Assembly (NCBI GenBank): GCA_902702965.1
Contig: CACRXP010000016.1
Span: 1,458,735 to 1,522,734, forward strand
Length of the DNA stretch: 64,000 nt
From: Spirometra erinaceieuropaei
Taxonomy: Eukaryota > Platyhelminthes > Cestoda > Diphyllobothriidea > Diphyllobothriidae
Direction of reading: 5' to 3'
The translations under genes were made by a program, and so were the position numbers. Shown piece by piece: positions 31,839-42,640 of this stretch; position 1 is the first letter of the stretch, and each line of letters begins with the position of its first letter. The notes below the pieces were generated by a model, which was given only the letters and a program-made list of their open reading frames with translations, had not been told where the DNA came from and made no database searches.

Positions 31839-34660
31839 TTAAATCCCAGGAGGACCCTTCTCGAAGTCAAGAATCTGAGTGTTCGGGAATGAGACCGTTA
31901 ACAGTGCCTTTATGCTTTCCGGTGTAAGATGTTTGCGTAATTTCGACTTGAATACCAGTAACTTAGGCGATAATTTAATTTCAGGCGGAAGATTATTCCA
32001 AAGGAAGGCATATTTGGAAGCAAAGAAGAGGGAGCGCTTAGATGTAGTACAAAGAGGCGGCGGAATCACCATGCAGGAGTTGCGCGTGAAATAAGACCGA
32101 TCTCTCGGAGTGAGAGTGTCAATGAGCGGAAGACTGGAGCTAGAGTTGATGCGAAAAAGGAAGCAAAGGCCAGCTTCGAGTCTTCTAACCCATAAAAACT
32201 TAATATTCGCCAGCTGACATCTCTGAGTATAAGAAATGCCGGATGAAGCTTGAGAGAACAGTTTCCGGGTGAAAACCCTCTGAACATTTTCGATTTTATT
32301 ACGGTCGCAGGCGTTCATTAAACCGAAGAAAGGACAGCAATATTCGAGGACTGGAAGAACAAACATTTGATAAAGTCTTAGCTTCATTTCCGGAAGGAAA
32401 AAATTATGCGATATGAATCCATATATCTGTGCGGCTTTGGCAGAGATTCTATCTGCATGAGGTGATAAAGCAAGCTTATTTGCATAACTTAGACCTAGGT
32501 CCTTTATGGTGAGGCATTCTGAGAGTGGGTTATTCTGAAAAATTATGGGACCAGGAAGTTTGGTAGGACCAAAAGACATGAAACTACTCTTGGATGATGA
32601 AAACTCCATCTGCCATGTTGAACCCCATCTGCTTAAGCGTGGTAAATCGACATTAATTTTTTCAACACAAACGTTTACGGTGTCCTTAGAGTATGAGTAA
32701 ACACACTTGAGGTAATCCGCATAAATAAATTTTGCGAATTTCCGAGTTCAGTCGAAATATCATTGATGTACAGAAGGGAGAGTGGCGGACCCAGAACCGT
32801 GCCTCGAAGTACGCCACTCGTGATCGAGTGGGGTGTCGAGTTGCTATTACCGACCATGACTTTCTGATATCGGTTGGACAGATAGGACCTGATGAAGTCG
32901 AGTAGAGGCGGCCGGATGCCGAGAGCTTCCAATTTTACTAAAAGACGTCTATGGGGCACCTTGTCAAAGGCTTTGCTAAGATCAAAGTAAATAACTACCA
33001 CTGACTGCCGCTCATTACGAAGAGAAGTGATTAGATTAAGAAAAGCCAAGTGGCATGTTTCGCAGGATCGTTCAGGTATAAATCCATGCTGACTAGATCT
33101 CAGAAGCCGATTAGCTAGACAGAAGTCAAGAATTTCATTGAAAATAATCCTTTCAAGAAGTTTTGCTAGAGACGGCGTTTTGTGCACGCCCCGATAGTTA
33201 TTAACATCGGACCGAGATCCTGACTTGAAGACGGGAATGATAATTGACCTTTCCACGAAAGGAAAGAATCCTTTTGAAATATAAACAGATAATAAATGAC
33301 TAGACAATGTGCGAAGGTCGGACGCTTGTTTAATAATCGAATTGGGAATCCCGTCCGTTCCTGAGCAGTGTGAGTATTTCAAACGGCTTATGTGTTTCTT
33401 AATGAGATCCGAGGAGATATCAATTGTACTAAGTGTCCTATCTGAAAGTGATCGAAAGGAAGGGACCGGATCGGACTCGGTAGCAAGGTGTTTTGCAAAG
33501 AAAGCACTAAACAACTCCGCCTTGTCAGCGTCATCGGTGAGGAAGATTTTGTTTTCATTTAGCATGGGTGGACGTTCCTGACCACGCTTAGAGGAGGACC
33601 GATGACGGAAGATGTTAGCGACGGATTTTCCAGGGTTCGAACCACTGAGAGCAATTGATTCTCTTTGCCTGTCGCGCGCTTGGCGCATCCTTGAGGCCAT
33701 CTCAAAAATCTCTGTTATTCTAAGACCAACTGATAAGGAACTAGTGGATGAGTCACGCAGTTGTCGCCTCAACTTTTTTAGTCTGTTCTGAAGAAAATGA
33801 GGAACAAGAGAATCTGAAGAATTAGGCTTGAGATATCTACGCGGCACAAACTCTAGAATGTCTTTGGAAACATTGGACATGACATCACGAAGAATGGTTA
33901 CATCGCTACAAGTGAGGAAGCCACACCAATCCAAGGATCTCATATAGTTGTTTATAAAGTCGTTATCTACGCAGTCGTAGTTCATGAAAGTCTGAACGGC
34001 GCTTGTCTTTTTTGAAAAGGCAAGCGGTAGGCAACAATGAATTAATACGTGGTCACTGTCAAAGAGGTCCTTTTTTGAAGCAACAGAAAGAGGAGCAATG
34101 TCATTGGTAAAGATTAGATCTAAAATATGCTTATCTCTTGATGGAGAGCGCACCAGTTGAGACCAATTAGAAAAATGGACAATATCTTGGAAGGACGGGA
34201 ATCTAGGTGGGCAGATATTGGAAACCCAGTCTCTTTCAGTAAGTTTAAGTTGCCGAATGATTATTTTGACATCAAAAGCAGCTTCCGAAAGTAATTTGAA
34301 GATTTCACAGAGTTATGAATCATCACTGGCTAAAGAATTTGGGGGATTGTAGATACAGCCAATAATTGCCTTTCTTTGCTGCGAGAGAATAACAGATGCA
34401 AAGCAGAAGTTTCCCGTGAATGAGGAAGCATCCAAGTAATAGGGAGAGTGCTTTAGGTATGATTTAAGATAAAGAAGACAACCACCCCCACGCCTAGTCG
34501 TGCGGTCTTGGCGGTAAAAATCGGAGTCATCTATGAGAAGGGCAGAGTCAGGAATTAGAGAATGAGTCCAAGATTCTGTTACACATATAATATCAGGCGT
34601 CATTTCCAGAGCAATGGCTCTGCTTTGGGCCATCTTGTTTATAACAGACCTGGCAGTCAA
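31839..34660 (-). pseudogene. LINE A ORF2: AP endonuclease and reverse transcriptase, inactivated
   Basis: From 34660 the frame opens with a CVTESW endonuclease motif and RTTRRGGGCLLYLKS; a TAA near 34310 interrupts it. Where GDFN is expected the frame reads RQLK, so the endonuclease core is damaged. The RT ORF (34153-32675, 492 codons) holds GVHKTPSLAKLLE, GFIPERSCETC, FDLSKAFDKVPHRRLL and TSGVLRGTVLGP. A frameshift then moves the next motif to another frame, where the catalytic box (32712-32723) reads YADY instead of YADD. The C-terminal part continues at 32609-31839 with LWNNLPPEIK. This copy cannot encode an active enzyme. The protein normally makes cDNA by target-primed reverse transcription. 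Confidence 0.8.
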
Positions 34661-35375
34661 TAATATAATATCGAATGTGTTTCGAACGGCAATGCTATTT
34701 TCGACGGTATTTAAAAAACATTTGGAGGTGGATATGTAAGCTGTGAATTAAGGACACCTGGAGAATAAGTACCAGTTAATCTAGAGTTATTGACGTACGG
34801 GGAGTCAGCAAGAGGAGGCTGAGTATGAGACCTAAAGGATGTGGGGATATAGTTTTCAAACATTGGAATGCTAGGAGAGTTAGAACATGGATAGACTTGT
34901 TGGTAGTTAAATTGTTGAAGAAGGGGAGGAGGTGGGAGTCTTGAAGGCAGGCAGAGGCTAGTGAGTGAGGGTAGGCAGCTATAAGAATAAAAGGGTGGAA
35001 ACCAGGTCTAGGTTGGAAGTCAAAGGATGTAGGTTGACGAATCTGAGCGCAATTGGTTTTAAGCGGTGGGAAGCCTGAACTAGTTTGGGGCATAAATGAC
35101 TTAGGACAAATCATGTATTAATTATTTGTTGGATATATAGCAGGGCTTTGTCAAGTAACCGGTACGCAGGACAGAGAATTATTCGGGGATATATTTGGAG
35201 TTGCGGGGTTTGTAGACGTGCTGGGCTGAACAGACTTGTTAGATCTAAGAGAAGGCGTCGTACCCCTAAATGGAACTGAACTACCTATTTTTTGGTTCGG
35301 AGTCTGATTCAATTTCCGAGTCTCACCGTTCTGAAGCCTAACCACGGGCGACTTAACTGTAGAGCTTGCAGTGTA

Positions 35376-35885
35376 GCGGCCGAGTAGGGAGGGACTCTGG
35401 GGAAATCGGGGAGGCCTGAGGTTGAATATGATGGCTTGTGGTCTTTCGTATGTGTAGCCAAGGAAAACTCCTCTAGAAGTTGATTAACTCCATCATACAC
35501 ATTAGCACATGAAAGAGGTGGAGTAGACGTAATAGCGACAGATGAAGTGGATATAAAAGTTTATTGGCAAAAGGTTGACGGAACGATAGAAAAATAATTT
35601 TATCGCGATCTATTATAAGGGTAAAAATAGTGGGTACAGGTTAGTAAACAACTATGAGAATACAACTTAATCCTATGAATCGATAAAACGTGAAATACGG
35701 AAAAAGGTTGGTTAGTTGTGAAATAAACGAGACGGAAAACGAATCGGCAGTCCAGGAATACGAAAACGATAAGAAAAAGGGGACTTAGCGGAGGGCGCGT
35801 CGACAGGCGTCGACACGAATTCACGTGACCCAAACTCTGAAAGGGAGGGCGGGATGTAAAAAGGTCCGCTTAAAACAATCGGTCG
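35376..35885 (-). mobile_element. ~510 bp insert in LINE A ORF1, possible solo LTR
   Basis: The second LINE A copy (63540-63600) runs straight through this position, so the 510 bases are an insertion. On the minus strand the inserted part starts near TGTAACGACCG and ends near GGCCGCTACA, with GCCGCT on both sides and an AATAAA inside. TG..CA ends suggest a solo LTR, but the exact target duplication is unclear. Confidence 0.45.
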
Positions 35886-36242
35886 TTACAGCGGCACCCA
35901 GTTGGACAGGAGAATTTATCGGTCTAGCTGATGTAGACGGATTTTCATGTGCTCCAGCGGGGCAATCCGGAGGATACTAAACGCCAAATGGGGCTACTGC
36001 TGCTGCTGCTAGTTTAGGGGCAGGCAAATGCGCCAAGTGGCTTGAGTGAGATGGATATGTAGGAGTAAGGGGAAGAAGGGAGTCAGATGTCGCAGGAGTA
36101 GGCAGGCTGAATCCTCACGACCACTCGTATTATAACCGAGTTGGTGAGCATTAGACTGAAAGGCAGTGGGTTTGAGTGAGAAGAGATATCCGACTCTACG
36201 CTCCATAGGAGTAAGATCATGACAAAGGGAAAATTTTGCACT

Positions 36243-36824
36243 TTATAGGTACGCAGTGACACGACCTGGATGGGCAAATATTGTGTCAACTTCTATAGAT
36301 GAAAATAATTTGACGAAGATGGGTGGATTTTTGCTACGGGAGGACAAGCGTTTAGCGTCTGCTATTTTGTAGCTGACACCACATGAATACTGGAAATTTG
36401 CCGCAACATCAATTGGCTGAGCAGATTGAAGAACATTTTTTAACAGAAACTCGTAAGAACGCTTTTGTCTATCACTGGATTCACTGGCGATCAGGTGAAC
36501 AAGTGAGTCGAGACGCCTACATTCTTCAGAGGGAATATCCGAGATGTTCCCGTCGAATAAATTTCCAAGAATTGACAGTAAAGTGCCAAAATTTAGCATA
36601 AAGTCATTGTACTTGTCAAGTGCAGACAGGTTAAGCTGCCGACCAATTACAACAGGTGACGACTGACTAGTAATACCATCTGACGTAGATTTAGGTAAGC
36701 CTTCTAACTGAGCTTTAGTTTGGTCATGCTTAGTTACAGGGACAGAGAGCTTACGCCGACTAGTGACTTTTACTCTCATCTTGTCTCGAGGCAGCTTGTG
36801 ATTAAGAAAGCTTCTGGCAGACAA
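36243..36824 (-). pseudogene. LINE A ORF1 N-terminal part
   Basis: 194 codons from the ATG at 36824. The product is basic at first (DKMRVKVTSRRKL), then has a leucine-rich middle (LNFGTLLSILGNLF) and a conserved DAKRLSSRSKNPP segment that recurs in the copy at 63025-63060. There is no known domain that I recognise. By position it is the first ORF, which in LINEs usually binds RNA. Downstream ORF1 continues in other frames to about 34776, so it is broken here. Confidence 0.6.
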
Positions 36825-36850
36825 GTTGGCTGAATTTCAACTAGGGGCTA

Positions 36851-37144
36851 ACGATGTAAAAATAAATTACAACAGTTAGAGAGAAATCGAATGCACAAAA
36901 TGAGAATTGCGGAGTGCGACTGGTGGTCAACAGGCATAGACTAGCTGAACTCAAAGGACATGGCAACAGGCTGTTCTGAATGAAATGGCCTTTATTTAAG
37001 GAAACTTAACCAAAAAACAGGAGTTAAAATCTTTAGGTCTCACAGAAAAACCACTTAAAATAAAATTTTACACTTATCTTCAAATTTGAATTTTCCTTTC
37101 CCTTAGTGCTGCTGCCATTTCTTTGGTTCACTAAACGCATGTGA
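36851..37144. other. Spacer between LINE A 5' end and LINE B 3' end
   Basis: AT-rich, no ORF. May include LINE A 5' untranslated sequence. Confidence 0.4.
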
Positions 37145-37300
37145 ACGTCAGTCAGTCAGTCAGTGTATTTGAGGGAAATAGGCTTACGCCTTTGAACTCC
37201 CTATTTGTACATAAAAAATCGATAAACAAGCAAAAATGTGAAGAAATTACAGCATTAAGTGAATGCATACATTGAGTCATATATATCACTAGTCACATGG

Positions 37301-38977
37301 CTAAAAAGTCACATAGTCCGCTTGTTGCTGCAGCATATATCTGTCAAGGCGACATTTAAATGTCTCCACAGATTGAGACATAACAACCGTCTCGGGCAGG
37401 TCATTCCACGGTTCCACGACACGGTTGGAGAAGAAATATTTTCTCACATTCAGTCTACCCTGTGGCACACGTAGCTTGAAGGGATGTCCCCGGAGGTGAG
37501 TTGTAGTGGCGAGTTGGAAAAAGTCATTGCGCCGAAGGGCACAATCCAAGCCGCGCACGATACGGAAAGTTTGTATCATGTCTCCGCGCAACTGCCTATA
37601 ACTCAGAGGATAGAGATTAAGGTTAGTTAAGCGGATCTCGTATGGCAGTGCACTTTGACCTCTTACTAATTTTGTGGCTCGCCTCTGCACCCATTCGAGC
37701 AGATCGTAATCCTGGTGCGTCCACGGTCTCCAGGCCTGAATTGCACATTCGAGATGGGGCCTTATAAACGTGCCGAAGACTTTGGTGAAGCAGTCTTCAT
37801 CGAAAACTACGAATGCCCGCTTGATGGCATATAGCATTGACGTTGCGGCCTTGGCCGCCTTACAGCATTGTGTAGAAGGCTTTAGGCTGTCTGCAGCCCA
37901 AACTCCGAGATCTTTCTGAGTTTCTGCTTCTTGGAGTGGCATTCCGTTCAGATGGTATTGCCGCGTACTAGGACTCTGATTTCCGAGGCGCATAATGGTG
38001 CATTTGTTCAAATTGAAGGACAAGAGCCATCTGTGGGACCACTCGTCCAACCGACAAAGATTTTCTTGGAATTTGGTCTCATCGGCAGCATTCTGGATGA
38101 CTTTCCAGATTTTTATGTCATCCGCAAACATGGCACAATCACAGTCCAACCCATCTACGCAATCATTGATGAACAAGAGAAAGAGAGTTGGTCCGAGCAC
38201 CGAGCCTTGTGGGACCCCACTCTCTATGAATGTGCACCTTGATTGCTGTTGTTCTACGCAGACAATTTGGGAGCGGCCGACAAGGAAATTTTCGATCCAT
38301 TTGAGAAGTTTGCCACCGATGCCCATAATTCTCAACTTGTGTAGGAGACGCTGGTGCGGAACACTGTCAAACGCCTTCCGAAAATCAATATAGGCAACAT
38401 GCACGGTGTGTTTTGCGTCCAGTGCTCGTGTCCAACTTTGCATTGTGTATAGTAAGTTCGTAACACATGATCTTCCCCTACGGAAACCATATTGTGTATT
38501 GGACAAGAGGTTGTGGGTTTCCAAGTAAGCCATCAACTCCTTTTTGATGGTTTTCTCCATCACTTTGCAGCAGATTGATGTCAGACTGACGGGTCTGTAG
38601 TTTGTCGCCTGAGCACGACTACCGCTTTTGTAAAGGGGTATAATGTGGGCCGTCTTCCAGTCTGTGGGAAGAATTCCAGCATCAAACGATTTTTGGCACA
38701 GAAAGGATAGTGGCTTGGCCAGCTGTTGGGCAAGCTCAAAGAGCAGCTTTGCTGGAATCTCGTCCGGACCGGGAGATTTACATTGCTTCAAGCTTTTCAG
38801 TTCTTCCAAAATCGCTTCTTCGTGAAACACAATATTTTCGATAGTGGAATCTCTTATGTTTCCGGAGAAGAGAACATCCCAGTCTATTTGTGATGCCTCA
38901 GCTCTCATTTGGCGAAAGTCCCCTTTCCATATATTTGGCCTCGTATTGTCTTTTGTACACGGTTCAGAATACAGCAA
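37301..38977 (-). CDS. LINE B ORF2, reverse transcriptase part
   Basis: 558 codons open to the stop. Motifs in order: SPGPDEIPAKLL (about residue 70), RPVSLTSICCKVMEK, QYGFRRGRSC, AYIDFRKAFDSVPH, ESGVPQGSVLGP, and AMFADDIKIW with the intact catalytic FADD (near 38120-38130). The C-terminal domain follows (KDLGVWAADSLKPS, RPHLECAIQAWRPW, LNLYPLSYRQLRGDMIQTFR, WNDLPETVV). The RT core is undamaged. Compared with the related element at 59774-60293, the linker between endonuclease and RT is shorter by roughly 120 codons, so an internal in-frame deletion is likely. The first residues overlap the end of the endonuclease frame; the shift between them is caused by a 20-bp duplication at 38971-39002. 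The predicted start is not a true initiation site, since the ORF originally continued upstream. Confidence 0.85.
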   Translation of the reverse strand: MLYSEPCTKDNTRPNIWKGDFRQMRAEASQIDWDVLFSGNIRDSTIENIVFHEEAILEELKSLKQCKSPGPDEIPAKLLFELAQQLAKPLSFLCQKSFDAGILPTDWKTAHIIPLYKSGSRAQATNYRPVSLTSICCKVMEKTIKKELMAYLETHNLLSNTQYGFRRGRSCVTNLLYTMQSWTRALDAKHTVHVAYIDFRKAFDSVPHQRLLHKLRIMGIGGKLLKWIENFLVGRSQIVCVEQQQSRCTFIESGVPQGSVLGPTLFLLFINDCVDGLDCDCAMFADDIKIWKVIQNAADETKFQENLCRLDEWSHRWLLSFNLNKCTIMRLGNQSPSTRQYHLNGMPLQEAETQKDLGVWAADSLKPSTQCCKAAKAATSMLYAIKRAFVVFDEDCFTKVFGTFIRPHLECAIQAWRPWTHQDYDLLEWVQRRATKLVRGQSALPYEIRLTNLNLYPLSYRQLRGDMIQTFRIVRGLDCALRRNDFFQLATTTHLRGHPFKLRVPQGRLNVRKYFFSNRVVEPWNDLPETVVMSQSVETFKCRLDRYMLQQQADYVTF

Positions 38978-39650
38978 GTACTATGGGAGTACAGCAAGTA
39001 CTCCCATAAAAGCACTGCATGATCACTTCGACCGAGCGGGGATAGGTAGTACACCTCGTCTATACTGTCAGGATCTTTGATAAAAACGAGGTCCAGACAA
39101 CTGGCCTGTCGCCCTCCACGAGCTCTAGTTGGAAACAGGACATGGCGCGTGAGAAGAGTTTCTAGAGTTGTCTTTAGTAGATGGTAATCGAAGGTATTCA
39201 TCGAGCATTTCGCATGCATATCGCTCCATTGAATGCATGGTGCATTAAAGTCCCCCATGATAACAACGTCTGGTGGACTGGCGATCTCTTTTATGCTTTT
39301 CAGTGGACAAGTATCTGGGTCGGGATCCGCCTGCGGGGGCCGGTAGATAGTTAAGACTTCGAGGGACTGAGATCCCCGCGCCTTTATAGTCAGCCAAATT
39401 GCCTCTGTGTCGTTAGAAATCTTGTCGGTCCGCTCACACACTGCTAAGTTGCTCTTGACATACATGGCAACTCCTCCACCCCGGCGGCCTCTCCTGTCTC
39501 TCCTAAACAAATGGTATCCTGTTAATGCTACCTCGCAATCACCAACGTCTTCTGACAGCCACGTTTCTGTTATTGCTATAGCATCGAGAATGTTCAGTGA
39601 GGTTAACTTGAAAACTTCTCTCTCAAGCTGCCTCCACTATTTCTTATGCT
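38905..39650 (-). pseudogene. LINE B ORF2, AP-endonuclease part
   Basis: The frame runs from about 39650 with AIAITETWLSEDV (catalytic Glu), RRGRRGGGVAMYVKS, VVIMGDFNAPCIQW (Asp-Asn pair) and LGRSDHAVLLWEY (Ser-Asp-His). These are the key residues of an AP-type endonuclease that nicks target DNA. It lacks the first ~20 residues of the domain. A 20-bp tandem duplication (unit beginning ACAGCAAGTACT, at 38971 and 38991) pushes the end of this frame out of register with the RT. Apart from the missing start and this duplication the domain looks sound. Confidence 0.8.
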
Positions 39651-39687
39651 GCAAGATGTCAGTAGGTAAGCATTGTGTGATGTGAGC

Positions 39688-39862
39688 CGACACATCTGTG
39701 CGGCTTTGGCAGAGATCCTATCTGCATGAGGTAATAAAACAAGCTTATTTGTATACATTAAACCTACGTCCTTTGTGGTGAAGCATTCTGAGAGTGAGTT
39801 ATTGTGAACAATTATGGGACCCGGAAGTTTGGCAGGACCAAAAGACATGAAACTGCAATTGG
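39688..39862 (-). mobile_element. LINE A fragment
   Basis: Matches 32430-32600 of LINE A almost base for base (CTGTGCGGCTTTGGCAGAGA, GAAGCATTCTGAGAGTG, AAAAGACATGAAACT). It truncates LINE B on its 5' side. Confidence 0.8.
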
Positions 39863-39864
39863 AC

Positions 39865-40735
39865 GAAATGGACGTAGGTGTGGGAGAATCGCGATGTTCA
39901 TGTGGGACGACATTAACTACGTCAGGGATGGGTCCTCACCAAAAGAGAATACGGACTGCGAAATCATTGGTTTTGATGTAAGTGTACCAAACCAACCGGA
40001 CCTTCATATTCCGCAGGTACAAAGACCCTAGGGCAGCGGAAGGATACGGACGATACACTCATCACCGACTTAAAGCAGATCAACCGTAGAGAAAACGCGA
40101 AAATACTGGGAGATTTAAACTCTCCAGACATCGGTTGGAAATCGATGAAATGCATGCGTTCAGAGAATTCATTCAAACAGAAACTACTTCAATTGGTCAC
40201 TGAAAAATTCCTTACTTAATATGTTACAATGTACCCTCGATTCCGTAGTGCGCAGCAATGAAGCCGTTTGGATCTTATTATCAGGCATGGAAACTGTGTC
40301 CTTGTATTGACTTCTAACATCCCTCCGGATCGAAGTGAGCATTGTGTCCTTGTTTGCGTGTAAAGTCGTTCTTCTGTATCTGCAATTCACACCTTATAGC
40401 AGAGAACTATATGGACAAGGGATTATTCCAAAAAAAGAACTGCTGACAGAGGTAGAATGGAATCCTACGCATGTATGTGACCCAAACGCCGCCTGGGTCT
40501 TCTTTAAGAAAATGATTCGGTACTTGATAGGAAATAGTTGTCCGTTTAAAAGGAGATCGTTCGTCTCCCGACCACAGTGGGTGGCATCGGAAATGAAATG
40601 AAGCCCTAAAAAAAAGAGACTGTGGAGGAGGTACACCACATGTCACATGCTGCAAACTCTCCAATGGCTAACTTTCGTTTACAGGACGTGCGCGTTTAAG
40701 CAGAATAAAAATAAAATTTTGGAGATTCTTGATTC
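39865..40735 (+). pseudogene. LINE endonuclease and linker fragment, decayed
   Basis: The plus strand reads an endonuclease-like AMFMWDDINYVRDGSS, then GDLNSPDIGWKSMKCM (equivalent to GDFN...IQW), and then a linker such as FVSRPQWVASEMK followed by KKKRLWRRYTT. This is the same order as in complete LINE ORF2s. Several stops. It ends ~100 bases before the FAM185A-like gene. Confidence 0.6.
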
Positions 40736-40836
40736 CTAGGTGAATTACATGCTTTAGGTTCTGACTGAAATTCTTACAATAACCGTTGCCTTCAATCCTC
40801 TTCTCTCGAGGAAGCCCAAACTTTCACAACGCAATA

Positions 40837-42640
40837 ATGCTTGTTGGTCGTGCTAGAAGGGCCTTAGCTATTTTCTCGCTGAAAATAGCCAAATTTGCCA
40901 CTGTACCTATTCATCCATCGAAAAAACTTGTTATTAAAGCCTATTCGCCTATTGTGATATCTTGCTTACCTTCACACGAGGCTGGCGAGCATTGCGCATT
41001 CCTATCGGACGATTCTGGATTCGTTTTGGAAAATGTGTCTGTGTTTTCCCAGCCGTCAACCTCCAATCCGACTAAGTTGGCGCAGATTCGATTGCCGGCT
41101 CAACGTGGTTTGCCTCCAATTATTTTTTGAATTTTTAGATGTTGACATTTTCCAGAATTCGTCCGCCGCGTCTAGTTTTGCTGACTACGAAGGTTCGAAA
41201 GCCAATATTGAGTCACTTGGTCCCCTAACCCTGAAGAAACTAAAAGTTCCTAATTTTCCAATTTTCATCATACTAGTTCTCAAATTTAAGGATTAAATGT
41301 GCGGCTGATGTGCAATGCGATGGTTACATCCATGGGAACGTGTCTATCGAGACGCCCGGCGTACGCATGCTTTTGTTTTTAAATCCAAGTTTTTACATAA
41401 ATTATTAACATCATTGTCCACTTTTCTGCGGACGCCCAAGGCCGCCGGTCACCATTTGTAGGCTTCATGTTAGTCCTACATTCTATGGTTGTCATTAGTT
41501 ATTCAGAACTTCCTGAATCTTTTTCTAATGAACTCTTTAGTCCATTCGCGTCAGCAACATAGTCGGGGAAGACTGTGAACTTACTTTCGGTGGTCCAAGC
41601 TGCCATGTTCAGTCAGCCTATTGCGAAAATATGACTCTGAAAGCTCTTCCTCCCGCTGGCACGCCAGACTTCCACGAGCAAAATCCGCTAAATATTCACT
41701 TTGGGACGCTGCGAGGCCGCGCAGACATTGAAGTTGAAGAGGCTGCAAACACTAACATCGGTGGGTTTTACATCGCACTGTGTGTTGCTTCACCCTTTTC
41801 ACTATTTAAAATCCGCCTTGCGGTGACGTGTTAGAGAGGAGATGCAGGCCAGTCTGATGAATCGCATAATTTAATGGTCGGAACTGTCGCTCGACCTTCG
41901 ATTCCTTGAGCATTCTCATGGATCCTGCGTTAATGGTCCATTGTCATAACTTCAACCTCAATCCTTGTTTAATTTTCAAATGACAATCCTTTGTGTGGGC
42001 CTCAAAATTCACTTACGATTATTGTTCCTAGTTGTTCTGTTGGTTATTGTAATAGTCCGTTTTTGCAATTTTCCCAAATTTTCATGTAAACTGCAATTCC
42101 CTCTTTTGTAGGAAGCTTTGAAGGAGCTTTGCGTATCAGGCAACGATTAGGAAATGTTGCCATCCACCTTGCTGGGGAGTGTCCTTTGATAGAAATTGAT
42201 GTCGCGGAAGGAGATGTCTTGTTAAGTCTTCCAGTCAGTTCAGACGGTCTGCCACAGATCAGTGGTTGTTTTGATTTGACTGCACCCAAAATCGAGTTAG
42301 ACAAAAACAGTCTACCTGCTGACAGTCTCGATAGCTGGGATGTCACCGAGTTGCCGGGACTACAGGGTTTCTATGGTAAGCATCCAATTTTAAATCCCCA
42401 CACTCGCAAACCCCTCATCCGCCGCACCATTGAAACTTAGTATGATGTAGCTTTTTAACACTTTTCTGATGGTTTGATCCTCATTTCTTCGTTTCTCCTT
42501 GTTAAGGAACCTTTGGGAAGCCGGATCCTGACGCGCAGCCTATGTGGATGGTTCGCACACTCCGTGGTCTGATCCGTATCAGCGGCTCCTCCTGGGCCGA
42601 TGCAATGCTAAGGAACCTTAATTCACAGAAGAAAACTTGA
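40837..42640 (+). CDS. FAM185A: FAM185A-like DUF4097-type protein, five exons
   Basis: Five exons join in phase with GT..AG junctions: 40837-41107, 41139-41245, 41541-41760, 42112-42375, 42507-42640 (TGA). They total 996 nt, 331 residues. The N-terminus (MLVGRARRALAIFSLKIAKF) is basic and hydrophobic, like a mitochondrial presequence. The rest has repeated short beta-type blocks (LTLKKL, IHFGTLRGRADIEV, LGNVAIHLAG, IEIDVAEGDVLLSLP, LTAPKIEL). The C-terminus (MVRTLRGLIRISGSSWADAM) fits the Trp-containing end of FAM185A. DUF4097/FAM185A proteins are beta-helix-like and of unknown biochemical role. Intron 1 is only 31 nt. The exon 2 donor (AAA|GTTCCT) is weak and least certain. An acceptor-like TTCTCTCGAG 33 bases before the ATG could be a trans-splice site. 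Called by motif pattern from memory, not by search. Confidence 0.7.

Larger units (their letters stand above)
31750..36850 (-). mobile_element. LINE A, long but inactivated non-LTR retrotransposon
   Basis: Minus-strand order: ORF1 (36824 to ~34776, interrupted by a ~510 bp insert), then ORF2 with an AP-endonuclease domain (34660 to ~33990), RT (34153-32675) and C-terminal domain (to 31839). The organisation and RT motifs fit the CR1/Jockey group. Partial copies lie at 30956-31115, 39688-39860 and 62985-64000. Confidence 0.8.
37145..39670 (-). mobile_element. LINE B, nearly intact ORF2
   Basis: Minus-strand element from a truncated endonuclease start (~39650) to a tail of four GTCA/CAGT repeats at 37147-37163, the short tandem tail typical of CR1-like LINEs. 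Its 5' end is cut off by a LINE A fragment at 39688. A truncated relative lies at 30592-30955, and a related element at 59774-61190. Confidence 0.85.

Noticed and set aside
37931..38393. Plus-strand ORFs over LINE B
   Set aside because: Antisense shadows of the RT domain.
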